DNA of 64,000 nucleotides from positions 332,107,106 to 332,171,105 of the forward strand of contig OY282558.1 in NCBI GenBank assembly GCA_958295665.1, given 5' to 3'. Below the pieces are notes generated by a model. That model ran no database searches, was not told the DNA's origin, and worked only from the letters and a program-made list of their open reading frames with translations. Below, in pieces: positions 30,531 to 42,916 of the stretch (position 1 is its first letter; each line of letters starts with the position of its first letter). Both the position numbers and the translations under genes were made by a program. Source of the DNA: Tipula vernalis (lineage: Eukaryota > Arthropoda > Insecta > Diptera > Tipulidae).

Positions 30531-30880
30531 TATCTTTGGCTGTTGAATAATTAACTGTAAATACTAATATATTTCTACGTGTTATCTGTAAAACACTTAG
30601 GATAGGGTGTATATTAAAAATTACACGAATTAATTAATTAATTCAGAACTAAATTAAAACAAAATATTATTCGTCACACTTTTTAAAGATTAAGATCAGA
30701 TTATATCTAAAATTAACGATGAAGATATTTGCCATAGCGCACCTGGGGTAAAAGTACAGACAGACATGCGACTTATGCAGCGGGTCAGAAAGCCACTGAA
30801 AATCCCGTTCCTTACCTAATATTTATGAAAAGGCTGATTTGGAATTATTCAGTTTTATTTTATGTTACAATAATTTTTTA
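30531..30880. other. Spacer before the LINE 3' end
   Basis: No feature recognised. Confidence 0.4.
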
Positions 30881-31055
30881 CTCTTATAATTTTTTTGTTT
30901 ATTTATTTTTTTTTATTTTTTAATTAATATATTACGACTAAGTTATTACAACTCATTTAGCAATTTTTCTTTCTTATTCTAATTCTCTGTTAGTTGGGCT
31001 ATAACACAGTAGTTGTTCCCAGTGGACCCAGGTCTTCCGGTTACATCAGCAACTT

Positions 31056-33739
31056 TCAGCCCTGAGGAACTAAATCAAGCGGCTTCGATCTCTTTAGCCG
31101 TCTTGTCACTGCGCTGTCGACGTCGTTGACAATATGTTGAATATCCGTGTTTTCATGGAGTTGTAAACGCTGGATATATCTGTTGGCATTTTTTGTGACT
31201 TCTTCGTTGCCGGTTTCCATCTTTAGATCCCTATGTAGATTATCGTTTCTAATATACCAAGGTGCATTGACAATGCATCGCAGTATTTTGTTCTGGAACG
31301 TTTGTATAGTTTTAACGTTCGTTTTCTTTGTGCATCCCCAGAGCTGGATGCCATTGTTCCACACAGGCTTGAGTATTTGCCTGTATAAAAGCAGCTTATT
31401 GTGAATGGTAAGCTCACTATTTCTTCCAATGAGCCAATACATTTTTCTGAACTTTATATCCAATTCTTGCCTTTTTTTCTTGACATGCTCTTTCCATTTT
31501 AACTTGGCGTCGAGCGTCATACCTAGGTATTTTGCCGTGTTCGCATGTGGAATTTCCTGCCTATTTATGTAAATAGGTAAGTGATCAACTTTTAGATAGG
31601 TGAATGTTATGTGAATTGATTTTAGCTCATTCAATTTTAATCTCCATTTTAATGTCCAGTGGACAATCTCATTCACAGTGTGCTATAATTTGCTGGTTGT
31701 TTCTTCGATTGTACTTCCAACCGCCAAGATTGCTGTATCATCCGCAAAGGTTGCAATATCTGTTTCTCCAGTAATAGGTATGTCTCTCGTATAAAGCAAA
31801 TACAAGACTGGTCCGAGCACGCTCCCTTGTGGTACGCCTGCTTTAATTCTCTTGAGTGATGAGAACTCTCCTTCATATTTCACTCTGAAATATCTCCCTT
31901 CATTGTATGATTTTAATATCTCATAGAACTGCTTCGCGGAAGGTCGCGATGTAATTTATATTCCAGTCCTCGATGCCAGACTCGGTCAAAGGCCTGGGCA
32001 ACATCAAGGAAAACTCCAGAACATACCTTTTTGTTTTCAAGCGTCTTCTCAATCACGTTAGTGACTCTGTGTACCTGCTCTATGGTGGAGTGTTTCTCTC
32101 TGAAACCAAATTGATGCGATGGTAACAGGTGTCTTTCTTCAATCGGAGGTCTCATCCTTTTGAGGAGTAATTTTTCGAAGAGTTTGGACAATGATGGTAA
32201 TACAGATATAGGTCTGTATGACGTTTTCTCATTAGACGGTTTATTAGGCTTAGGTATCATAATAACTTCTGCTAATTTCCACTGCTGAGGAACATATTTC
32301 ATTCTAAAAGCTGCGTTAATTATGTGTAGCAACTTCTTAAGACATTTTCCTGGCAAATTTTTAATAAATTTGCCTGTAATAAGATCGTATCCAGAAGCCT
32401 TTTTTGCATTTAGATTATGTTTGATTTCATTTTTGAGTTCTTTCATTGTAACTGGTTGTATGTCTAACTCATCTTCTTTTTGCATTAGAAAGGTATTTTC
32501 ATCTGCTGTTTGTCTAGTCAAAGGTTGGAACGTCTCTTCCAGATGTTCAGCAAAAAGATCAGCTTTATCTTTGGAGCTTCTGGCCAAAATACCATCTGCT
32601 TTTTTAATTGGCGGCACCTGCACTTTTGGTCTCTTTAGTCCCTTTGTAGCCTTCCATAAAGAGTAATCGCTTTCTTTGTGGCCAGAAAGATTTATTAAAT
32701 ATTTGTTAAAGCTTATCGCTTTGGTTTTTTCTATTAACTTCTGCAGCTTGTTTTTGAGCTGATTGAAGATAGTTTTGCTCTCCGGTGCTCGATTTCTATT
32801 CCAGATTTTGCGAGCTTTCCTCTTTCTCTGACCAGATTTCTTATTTCCTGTGTATATGTTTCATTCTTGTGAGGTTTATTTTTGGTAGGGGGAGTGCTTT
32901 CCCATGCTGCGGTCTGAATATTCTTTATGAGCAGCTCTACTTCTCTTTCAAGTTGTGTTCGGTTTTTGATTGGGACTTGAAGATCAATACTTTCCTCAAT
33001 TAACAATGCGAATTTTCCCCAATTGGTCTTCCTGCTTGTTAACTTTGGTGACTTTTCTTTTTCAATTATTGTTTCACTGATCGTAAGTATGATTGGAGAA
33101 TGATCCGAGGATAAACTTTCATTATTTTCGATGTGGATATATAGGAGAAATACCTTTGGCTATGAAAAAGTCAATCACGTCTGGTATTTTGTTTGTATCC
33201 GTTGGCCAATAAGTAGGAATACCACTTGAATGAAATTCGCAGTTTATTTGATGTCCAGCTTCTAATAGTTCTCTACCTTTAGGTGATATTAGTCTCGAAC
33301 CCCAATGCGTATGTTTGGCATTGAAGCCTCCTCCTATGACGAAATTTGAGCCCATCATTTTGAGCATTGAGAGGTAATCATAATTTTTAAGTTGATGCCT
33401 TGGTGGACAATATATCGCAGCAACCCGCAGCTTCTTGTAATTGTTTAGTTGCACGCTAAGTGATACAATTTGCATTGTCTCTATTTCGAGTTTGACATCT
33501 TCGAAGTGTTTGATGTTTTCTCTGATGAATATTGTTGCTCCAGCCCTAGCTCTTTCTGCTGGATGTATAGAATAGTAACGAGAGTAACCTTTTATTTTTG
33601 CATAGGACTTTCTAGTGAAATGGCTCTCTGCTATTAAGCATATATCATTTTTTTCTGTATTCAAAAAGATTTCTAGCTCTGGAAGATGCTGTAGAAGTCC
33701 ATTAGCATTCCAGGTTAATATTCTTAGTGGTTTGTTCAT
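31056..33739 (-). pseudogene. LINE 1 ORF2: endonuclease and reverse transcriptase, broken
   Basis: Pieces on minus: 33739-33122 is the APE-type endonuclease (ILTWNANGL, IAESHFT, then GGGFNAKHTHWGS, where the family has an aspartate in GGD). 33006-32734 is a linker, 32623-31913 is RT fingers and palm (TSYRPISVLPSLSKLFEK, FGFREKHST, VFLDVAQAFDRVWH), and 31883-31683 is AGVPQGSVLGP with the catalytic FADD. 31676-31056 is the C-terminal part (AKYLGMTLDAKLKW, GIQLWGCTKK, LRCIVNAPWY). At least four frame breaks. Both lesions and the lost endonuclease Asp make it inactive. Confidence 0.85.
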
Positions 33740-33867
33740 TTTTTTTGGAGTGAAGGATCAGAAGATAAAGCAACTTTTTTGCTAGAAATCTCCTTAATTT
33801 TTCCTCGATATCCTACTTGTTCAAGATTAACTTGTCTCTTGTTTAGAAACTCTATATTTTCTTCTAT

Positions 33868-34830
33868 TTAAGAAAGGCGATTGACAATAGCATTCAAGGT
33901 GTTTTGCATTGTTGTCGTAGCTTGTTGAATTCCAACATTTTGATGTGTAGACTCAGGTAGTCCTTGTCTTGCTGCTTGTGAGTATGAGAATCCCTCTACC
34001 ACTTTCGCACTATGGAACGTAGTGACAGTTTTTGTCGGTATTTCTTTTTCTTTCGTTGCTCTCTTTGGCTGGTTTTTGTTTGTCCTATTTCGCATGTTTT
34101 GCAGTGTTTTGGCTACTTCACACCCTCTATAGCTAGCAATATGGGTTGCTTGGCAGTTACCACATTTTGCTGGAGTGTTCTTATCTATCACGCATTCTTT
34201 AGTGTTATGCTTTCCCGTACATTTTACGCATCTGATTTCACGATTGCAGTATTTTTGCGTGTAGTTGTATGCCTAACACTTTTTGCATTGTGGTATGAAC
34301 CCTGTTACCTTTTTCAATGGCCATTCGGACAACCATTCCCAAGATGTTCCTAATGTTGAATATGTTCTCAATTTTCTCTGAGTTTGCAAAGGTCAGAGTG
34401 AATAGTGGTAACTTTATTTTATTAACAATACTCCCTCCTTTGTTGGTAGGCTTCCTTTCAGTTTTACACATATTAACTGCATCTCAGATCGTTAAATTTT
34501 TTATTTTGAGGTCTTCAATTATCTCATCTGCTGTGCATGTTTGATGTAGACCCCTAGCAACTACCCTAATGGGTCTGGAATTTTTGTCTTCATATGTATA
34601 CCATTGCAGACCTTTATCATTCAATACAGTTGAAAGTTTTCTATAACCGTCTGAATCAGGCATATTTACCCTCCAGACGTTGTTGTTTAGCGACACAAAC
34701 TTATACTACTTTTCTGTCACTTCTTTCATTAGCGCTTGAATATCGTTAATTATTTATTGAACATGTGTGATATTGATTGGTGGTCCCTCCACTCTTATAA
34801 TATTATTTTTATTTGTGGTTATATTTAAAA
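33868..34830 (-). pseudogene. LINE 1 ORF1 (Gag-like), broken
   Basis: Frame pieces at 34830-34700 (GPPINITHVQ and INDIQALMKEVTEK, with stops), 34696-34484 (the RNA-binding region RPIRVVARGLHQTCTADEI), 34471-34238 and 34191-33868 (CGNCQATHIASYRGC, one CCHC knuckle, then a Gln/Thr-rich tail). It corresponds to the C-terminal two thirds of jockey ORF1. In-frame stops and shifts throughout. Confidence 0.7.
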
Positions 34831-36320
34831 AAAATTATTTATTAATATTTATTGAAATGGAGTAAATATTTTATGTCTTAAACGGCAGCAAAACAAAAAA
34901 TTATGCATGCAGAATCAGTTTTATACAACAGGTTGAAAAATATATATCAGGAGCTCTTATTACTGCTGAACATAAATTATGTCGGAAAGGGTTAAATTAT
35001 GTCATCTACTTTCATGAGCCCTGTAAATAGTTTTATAGAAATCCGGTTTATTCGTTAAGTCATTGTTTTCCGCAAAAAAAATGGTAGTTTTACCATTAGT
35101 CCTTATTCGCCCGTCCTCTGATTTTATACAACTTGACCTAATTTTTTTATGTGTAATTCATAATACATTCCTGGTTAGTTTTAGAGGAGACAAAGGAAAT
35201 GTTTTCGCTCAAATTAACGGAACTAAAATAACTTTTCGTCATATATTACCAAATACATAATTAGTTCTTCTATCTTATTGCCTAAAGAATATTAACTTGG
35301 CTTCATTTTATCAAACTAACCAACAAACTTATCGAAGTAATGGATGGTCTTTGTTATTAATATTCGTTATAATCGATCACTTTTTTTTTAACCATTTATT
35401 TCATATTACAATTTTTTTTCTATATACATATTATATACATATGAGTAAGTATCTGTCTACGGTGGTGCCCTAAACTTTATTCATTTATAAAATAATAAAA
35501 GGAAAATTTATTCAAACGACAATATGACGCCATTTCTTAATCTATATCCGACAAAAAGAATTTTACTCGAATTTTGTTCCATGCTCCATATTACTATATT
35601 TCCGTTTTATTTATTTTTCTATTTTTTAGTTATTTATTTATTTATATATTTAGCTATTTGAATAACAAAATACTGAAAATAAAAACTTGGAAAAACTTAT
35701 ACATTGTTGGTAGATACATATATGTAGATAGATATAATTTTGATATTAGAAAATATTTTATTTGTTTTTATCATTAAATCATTATTAATATTATTTTTAT
35801 CGGTTGTGAAATAGTTTTTGTTGTTGTTTTCATAATAATCAAATAAGATGATGAACACTGATTAAATCTAAATAATGGAATGTCATATTTCGTGTTGAAT
35901 TTTTTCATCGTAAACGCTTACACAAAAGTTTGTTCTAGTTAAATAGTAAAAACGATTGATTAATTGGTAATTACATCAATTTTTTTACAGTTACGCTAGA
36001 TTTCCCATATAAATCTTAGATGTTTACACATACTGTTAAATTTTATACTAATATTATGAACTATCTATAAGAATCTATAAGAATTTGTTGAGTGTGAACA
36101 TTATGATTTACTATGTGGTCATTTCTATTGCCGAAACTAAACAAGAGCAGCCCTGAGGGTACGTTCATTATAAGCAGTAAGATATTTATTGATTTAATTC
36201 GCCCTTATGTATGCTACATAATTTCGTTTCGTTTCTTTGTAGCATTTTGTATAAATATTTTATTTGAATTTCTGCTATTTTTAACGGGTACGTAATTTAA
36301 CGTATATGCACTGAAGCAAA
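34831..36320. other. AT-rich interval without recognisable genes
   Basis: Short chance ORFs only. A 20-bp poly-T run (36321-36340) follows it. Confidence 0.5.
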
Positions 36321-36351
36321 TTTTTTTTTTTTTTTTTTTTACTTTATTATT
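36321..36351 (-). other. Possible poly-A end of a minus-strand transcript-derived sequence
   Basis: Twenty T residues followed by ACTTTATTATTATT. On the minus strand this is an AATAAA-like stretch followed by poly-A. If the 5.3-kb insertion is removed, the sequence continues at 41713, downstream of the unknown gene fragment at 41893-42326. Confidence 0.35.
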
Positions 36352-36373
36352 ATTATTTATTTTAACAACTAGT
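36352..36373 (+). repeat. 22-bp target duplication, left copy
   Basis: ATTATTTATTTTAACAACTA plus GT, identical to 41691-41712. The unequal flanks outside prove that it bounds an insertion. Confidence 0.85.
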
Positions 36374-36948
36374 AGGGGGGGAGCGAATGTTCGTCAAGGA
36401 GGATAGACGTGTTTTTTCTGCCCTCTTCAGAAGTTTAATTTAATTTAATTTTTATTTTGTTTTATTTATGTAGTTTATGTAGTATATAAAGTTTCATTAT
36501 CATTATAATTTTAATTCTATTTAATTCAGTTTTTAGTGAAATAATAATTAAAGTGGAAGTGAAATAATTTAAAGTGTAATTTTGGAAAATGCAATTCACC
36601 GGGATGCATTTGTCTCGTTGGAGAAATCAAAATTATTAATTTCTATTCGGTGCATGTTTTAACGTGTGTGTGATTGATTTTATTACTAAAACCTAGTAAT
36701 TGGATCGTATCAAAATGGTTTTTAACGTGAATTAACATACGTAGTAGTTAATTTCATATTCGATTTTATATTTACGCATAGTTGAATGCGTTCTTGCAAG
36801 CCAAACAAAGGTGTTTATACATACATACGTATAAACATTTTTGTGGGTTTCGGTATGGTTTTGGTTCTTGGTTTTTATGTTATGTACAAAGTATAATAGA
36901 CAGAAATACTTTCTTGAGGCGGTTGATACATGACAGAGCCAACGAAAT

Positions 36949-38004
36949 GTTTGTACGGGCCGCCTCGTTCGCTCTTTACGCGGATCCTATTAGGGAAATG
37001 TACTATTGATTATTGGCTTTTGCTATGTATTAGCAAGTATTAGCTAAGCAACAACAACAAAAACAGCGACTTTTTTGTGGGTATAGTTGTTCCCAATATT
37101 TTTCTATATCTTGATATATAGATCAGGATTGTTTTGTATGTGCGCTGTAATGGTATTAGCTGTATATAAAATAATAAAAACATGATAAGTCTTTTGCTAC
37201 GCACATGGAAGATTGTAGAGATATTTGCTTTTAATGTGTGTTATTGGTTAGTATATAAGAATATGTTTTTTTTATTCTATTTTGTTATTTCCCCTCTTTT
37301 TGTTTTTGTATTTATGTTACAACTATGATGTTCTTAATAAAACATGGACCGTACAAACACAACGAAATTTTAGGGTATTCGACTCAAATAGGTGTTTTAT
37401 ATTTTTGTATAGTCAAATAAGTTTTGAGTCGAATTGGAATCCACCTTATATAATTCATATAGGATAGATTTTTGTAGTTTGTACGGGCCGCCTCGTTCGC
37501 TCTTTACGCGGATCCTATTAGGGAAATGTACTATTGATTATTGGTTTTTGCTATGTATTAGCAAGTATTAGCTAAGCAACAACAACAAAAACAGCGACTT
37601 TTTTGTGGGTATAGTTGTTCCCAATATTTTTCTATATCTTGATATATAGATCAGGATTGTTTTGTATGTGCGCTGTAATGGTATTAGCTGTATATAAAAT
37701 AATAAAAACATGATAAGTCTTTTGCTACGCACATGGAAGATTGTAGAGATATTTGCTTTTAATGTGTGTTATTGGTTAGTATATAAGAATATGTTTTTTT
37801 TATTCTATTTTGTTATTTCCCCTCTTTTTGTTTTTGTATTTATGTTACAACTATGATGTTCTTAATAAAACATGGACTGTACAAACACAACGAAATTTTA
37901 GGGTATTCGACTCAAATAGGTGTTTTATATTTTTGTATAGTCAAATAAGTTTTGAGTCGAATTGGAATCCACCTTATATAATTCATATAGGATAGATTTA
38001 TTTT
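36949..38004 (+). repeat. 528-bp tandem duplication
   Basis: Unit 1 is 36949-37476 and unit 2 is 37477-38004, differing at only a few bases (for example GGCTTTTGC / GGTTTTTGC and GGACCGT / GGACTGT). Each begins with the GC-rich GTACGGGCCGCCTCGTTCGC. Five odd bases (TTGTA) lie at the join. The duplicated 61-codon frames (37282 and 37810) are not convincing genes. Confidence 0.95.
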
Positions 38005-38891
38005 AGATATGAGTTATTTTATTTTTTACAGGGCATTGTAAAATGCATTAAATGATTAAATTTATTTAATTAATGTGAAAAAGCTATAAATTAACTAAAC
38101 CATATAAATGAAATGCTGGCTTGGAGGTGTTGATTTGAGTTGTGATTTTGGTTTGCATCACATAGTGACGTATTCGTTTATGCATGCCAAATTTCGATTA
38201 AAAGATGATGAACGAGGTGGAATTATGTGAAAACATTTTCGAAAGGCTAAATGTATTGAACTTAATTATTAACTTAATGGAATATGATTGAAGTTTTAGG
38301 TTGCAGTTTTTCACACGTAAACGTCAATTTTGCTTGTATGGTGCACCGATTGGTTTTGTAGGAGAATAATGTTTCAATTTTGTTTCATGGATTTATTATT
38401 TTACTTACTTTGCATGCTTTATTTTGCAGGGTGGTATTTCCATAAACGGAGTAAAAGTTTTGTAATAAATAATAAATTTCGTAGTTTTTCATTTTTTGTT
38501 TTATTTTAATTGTGTCAACTAGATTAGTAAATTAGAACTTTTGATGTTCTAATTTAGATTTATAAAATCCTGAGTTCTGGAATTTAAATTATATTATATA
38601 CATACTTTTATAAATAAATAATTAATTTGAACATTATTAATTTCCTTTTTTCTAGATTTGTAGGAGGTTGCCGATTAGTTTGAGTTTGGTAGTATGGTTA
38701 AGTATAATATTTTCAACTTTTTATTTTTAAATCTAGTTGCAGTAGGTAAACAATTAATTAACTATTTACAGGAGAATGGTAACTAATGGAACAAGTGCTG
38801 TGAATTTAAATTATAACTTAACAATTTAAATTTTTAAACATTCTTTTAGAATTTTAGTTTAGAAGTGGGAGAGTTTACATAGGCAATCTCA

Positions 38892-41690
38892 TAAAATGTT
38901 AATTTTTGTAATATTTGTATGTAATATAGTATTGTGTTTTGCTCATTAATATATATTAATTAATTTGGTTTAAAAATGTTTAAAGGTTTCTCTTCCTTAA
39001 TTTGCTAATGAATAATTCAATTTTCAGAATATAACATGGTTCCGGAGTCGATATTTGATATGGGGATTAAATTAATCCTGAATTTCAGAATTAGATTTGA
39101 CTTTGATATTATGGTGATTTATTAATTAAAATTAGTTTTCAGAGTTGCCTGGGAAGTTGTATGTTGATTTTGTTTGTTGATTCTTGATATACTTATAGTA
39201 AGTACCTAACTGAATTATTGATGATTTTAGGCTGTTGTGGTGCTGTAACATTATCATTTTTAAGTTATTAATTATAAATTTTATAAAATAATTGAATTTT
39301 TAATTATTTATTCTCTTTTTCTTGATCGGTAGAAAGTTTCTGATTGGTTTTAATTGGGGTTTTATGTTTAAAATGGTTTTTAGCGTTTATTCTAATTCAT
39401 GTTGCAGTACGTGATAATTAATTGATTGGATATGAAAGGACCATAAAAAATTAAATAAGCGTTGTTTTTGTAATCTTAGCTTAGTAATTTTAATTTTTCT
39501 TAAATGTTTTATCAGGTAAGTTGATGAAAGGCGGGCGGGGGGAAATTACAACATTAATAATTTTTTAAGTCCTAATTTAAATTTAGGGAGTCTTGAGTAT
39601 CCGGCCCTGGATTCCAGAGAAGTGGTCATCTGGTAATGTAGTTGGATTGTGCTGTCTTGTGCTAATCTATTTGTTGTATATTGTACTAACAATTTACTAA
39701 CTATCGATCACATTGGTGTCTGTAACCGGGTCGAGTCTGGCCCAACTAATAATCCTACCCTATCCTTCGGTTTTGTTATATGTATATGGGTGTACTGTGT
39801 GTGCCCGGGAGTCCGGGAGATCCTGCTATAATACTTGGCCGTGCACTCTCAATCAATCAATCAATAAAATGTTAATTTTTGTAATGTGTAATATATTCTG
39901 GTTTGTCCATTAATATATTTTAATTAATTTAGTTTTAAAATACTTTAAGGGATTTTTTTTTCAATTTACTAATAAATGATCCAATTTTCAGAATAAACAT
40001 AGTTCTAGAATTAATCATTATTATAGGGATCAAAATTAATCCCGAATTTCAAATTTAAATTTTAGTTTGAATCAACCCTCCAGGATTAACAAGTAGTGAA
40101 TAAGCTGTAGTTTAGAAATTGTGTTGTCCTGTGCTAACTATTTTTACTATATAGTTACTAACAATTTACTCTTATCCTTCGGCTGTAGATGGATAAATGG
40201 GTGTACGATGTGTGCTCGGAAATACTGAAGATCCGGTTATAATAATTATTCATTTAAGTAATAAAATTTGATATTATGATGTTTATTAATTAAATTTAGT
40301 TTTCAGAGTTGTCTGGGAATTTGTATGTTAATTTTATTTGTTGATTCTTAATAAACTTATAGTACCTAATTGAATTATTGAATTTTTAATAAATCTAGGT
40401 ATTGTGGTGCTGTAATATTATCATTTAAATCATTTTATATAAATTTTATAAAATAATTGAATTCATAATTATATATTTTCTTTTCTGGATCGGTAGGAAA
40501 TTGATGATTAGTTTTAAGTAAAATTTTATGCTTAATGGTTTAATGTTTATGTCAATTCTTGTTGCAGTAAGTAATAATTTTTAATTGGATATAAAAGGAC
40601 CATTAATAAGGAAATAAGCGCTGTTATTTTAAATTTTTATTAATTATTTTATCAGGTAAATTAATAAAGACGGACAAGGCTGAAATTACAACATTAATAA
40701 TTTTTTAAGCCCTGTTTTAGATTTAGGATTTAGGGAGTCCTGAGTATTCGGCCCTGGATTCCAGAGAAATGATAATCTAATAATGTAGTTAGATTGTGCT
40801 GTATTGTGCTAACCTATTTATTATATATTGTACTAATAATTTACTAACTATCAATCGCATTGGTGTCTGTAACCGGGTCGAGTCTGTCCCAACTAATAAT
40901 CCTATCAAATCCTTTGGTTTTGTTATATGTGAACGGGTGTACGGCATGGGCCCGGGAGTCCGGGAGATCCTGCTATTATGCTTGGTCGTACTCTCATAAT
41001 CAATCATAAAAGTTTAATTTCAACTTTATTTAATTTAATTTTATCTTTATTTTGTTATAATGATGTTTTTTATAATACAGTAGAATCCGTTTATACCAAA
41101 CCATGTACATATATAACGAACAAACGCTTATAATGGTCATATGGTTTTATCATATGGTTTTGTGCCTTGAATTTGCACGAACATTTATTTTTTCTTATAC
41201 ACTACAAACAAAGAACTACGTTTATAAACGTAAACGAATATTTGATTAAAATGAACAGCCGGCTATAGTGAACAAACTTAAGTCCCTTGAATGTTCGCTA
41301 TAAGCGAATTCTACTGTAATTATAATTATAATTTTAGCTTAGTAATTTTAGATTTTCTTAAATATTTTATCAGGTAAATTATTGAAAGGCGAACAGGGGG
41401 AAATTACAACATTAATAATTTTTAATTTAGGTTTAGGGAGACCTGAGTATCCGGCCCTGGATTCCAGAGAAATGATTATCTAATAATGTAGTTAGATTGT
41501 GTTGTCTTTTGTGCCGTTAATTTACTAACTATCGATCGCATTGGTGTCTGTAACCAGGTCGAGTCCGTCCCAACTAATAATCCTATCCTATCCTTCGGTT
41601 TTGTTGTGTGTAAACGGGTGTACGGTGTGTGCCCGGGAGTCCGGGAGACTTGCTATAATTCTTGGCCGTACACTCACAATCAATCAGTCA
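38892..41690 (+). repeat. Degenerate ~1-kb tandem units with repeated 3' ends
   Basis: Unit A is about 38892-39863, unit B about 39864-41010, and unit C (partial) about 41320-41690. Shared landmarks are ATAAAATGTTAATTTTTGTAAT at the starts and TTTTCAGAGTTG(C/T)CTGGGAA in the middle. Towards the ends they share GGCCCTGGATTCCAGAGAA, then TTGGTGTCTGTAACC(G/A)GGTCGAGTC, and CCGGGAGTCCGGGAGA followed by AATC repeats. Units differ by many substitutions, so the array is older than the 528-bp duplication. Confidence 0.8.
41078..41316. mobile_element. Pogo/Tigger-like MITE
   Basis: 239 bp, left CAGTAGAATCCGTTTATA, inverse of right CAGTAGAATTCGCTTATAGC, both flanked by TA (41076-41077, 41317-41318). 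No coding capacity. Inserted between units B and C of the 5.3-kb element. Confidence 0.75.
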
Positions 41691-41712
41691 ATTATTTATT
41701 TTAACAACTAGT
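41691..41712 (+). repeat. 22-bp target duplication, right copy
   Basis: Identical to 36352-36373. Confidence 0.85.
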
Positions 41713-41892
41713 TGGTTACAAAATATTTTGTTACATAACACATAGTGTTGTAAGTAGCTATCAGTTTTTTACAATAAGCGCACTGAACTTTAAGTTAAAA
41801 TTTATATGACAATAGTAAAATAGTGCATTAAAAAAGAAGATAAAATTTGAAATACCAAAATCACATCAGCAAATCATTACAATACTCTTATT

Positions 41893-42326
41893 AACCTTTA
41901 AGGTAGTTTCTAAGACATTTAATTGGAATTTTTTTATAAAAATCCAGTTTAAAATTATTTTTCATAAGTCTTAGAACTTCGACGTCCACGAAATGTTCTA
42001 TAAAAATTAAAATAAAGACATTAAATTATTTTTTTATAATTCAAATATATACATACCAATACATGTTTTAAATAAAATTTCTAAATTCAAGATTTTAGCA
42101 AATTATAAAGTTCTTGTTGCACTTCGAATGAAAATTTAAAGTTATCGATATTAAATGACGAGAAATTAATCACACCCGGTTGTTGGTTGGCATTTTGATA
42201 TATGAAGAAATATTCTCTATTTGATGATCAAGTTTTTTGAATGTTAAGTGAATCATTCGTTTCAATTGCTTCAAAGCATATAATATCGTCGGTTTCAACG
42301 TTTACTTCATAAAAAGTTTCGGTCAT
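41893..42326 (-). pseudogene. Unknown gene fragment with a probable intron
   Basis: From ATG 42326 the minus strand reads MTETFYEVNVETDDIICFEA, then after one TGA continues in phase with YFFIYQNANQQPGVINFSSF and FSFEVQQELYNLLK. After a one-base phase change it has ILNLEILFKTCI, a GTATGT...TTTTTATAG intron (about 41997-42055), and EHFVDVEVLRLMKNNFKLD ending CLRNYLKG and a stop near 41893. Amino-acid composition is protein-like and unlike the surrounding AT-rich noise. I do not recognise a domain. It lies on the same strand as the C2H2 gene at 43918-46329 and could be a companion ORF of the same transposon. Confidence 0.35.
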
Positions 42327-42701
42327 TGTGTTGCAGCAAATCAAAATGTTATTTAGTAGAACAAATTTTAGATTTTTTTTAAATTAAATAATAAATTTCA
42401 AACTTAAATTTAAAACGCTATATTCACATTAAAACTTAATCAACTTTACGAAAGGCTTCGATAATTACTGATAATTTTTACTTTTTTTTTTTTATTAATT
42501 TTTTGTTGAATGTTAATTATTTCATATAATTTCTAATATGCTACCGGTGATTAGACCATTTTAATTGTGTTTCGATTAACACGAGAAGTATATTAGTATT
42601 TAGGAACAGTAATTCAACGAAACCGACTAATAGACATAATTCTATTTATTTAATTAATTAAATGATTTTTAATATGTTTCGAAGATTGTAAGAGAATTCA
42701 A

Positions 42702-42766
42702 TCCAGTTTTGAACTGCTGAGCTTATGATTATGAAAAAATCAATCTTCTCATCAGGCCGCGGCGAC
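42702..42766 (-). other. tRNA-like SINE head, unit a
   Basis: GTCGCCGCGGCCTGATGAG (A-box-like) with the B-box region reading CAGTTCAAAACTGG, so one base differs from the GWTCRANNC consensus. Confidence 0.45.
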
Positions 42767-42916
42767 TGAACTGATTATACCACAATTTACATTCTATATA
42801 TACAGAATGTGCTGTGATTTAAGTACTAGCGAATCGTACTAATACAGATGAAATCTCTTACAATTTTTTTTCTTCTTCTGTATATATAGAATGTAAATTG
42901 TGGTATAATCAGTCCA

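Larger units (their letters stand above)
30885..34830 (-). mobile_element. Jockey-type LINE 1, degenerate
   Basis: On minus, ORF1 (about 34830-33868) is followed by ORF2 (33739-31056) and a short 3' UTR ending in a T-rich tract on plus (about 30885-30935), the likely poly-A end. Several stops and frameshifts in both ORFs. The 5' end lacks the N-terminal half of ORF1, so the copy is 5'-truncated. Confidence 0.8.
36374..41690 (+). mobile_element. 5.3-kb ORF-less element with 22-bp target duplications
   Basis: Starts with AGGGGGGGAGCGAATGTTCG and ends with CACTCACAATCAATCAGTCA, between perfect 22-bp direct repeats. No ORF longer than about 75 codons in any frame. The plus strand is T/G-rich and C-poor through most of its length. 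It contains a 528-bp tandem duplication near the 5' side and two-and-a-half degenerate ~1-kb units at the 3' side. Each unit ends in the same CCGGGAGTCCGGGAGA ... (AATC)n terminus. A 20-25 bp target duplication and a short-repeat tail are signs of target-primed reverse transcription, so a non-autonomous LINE-like element is my best reading. Confidence 0.65.

Noticed and set aside
36782..37009. 75-codon ORF ending VRAASFALYADPIREMYY
   Set aside because: Mostly AT-rich chance coding; only the GC patch looks protein-like and its duplicate has no start. Noted under the tandem duplication.
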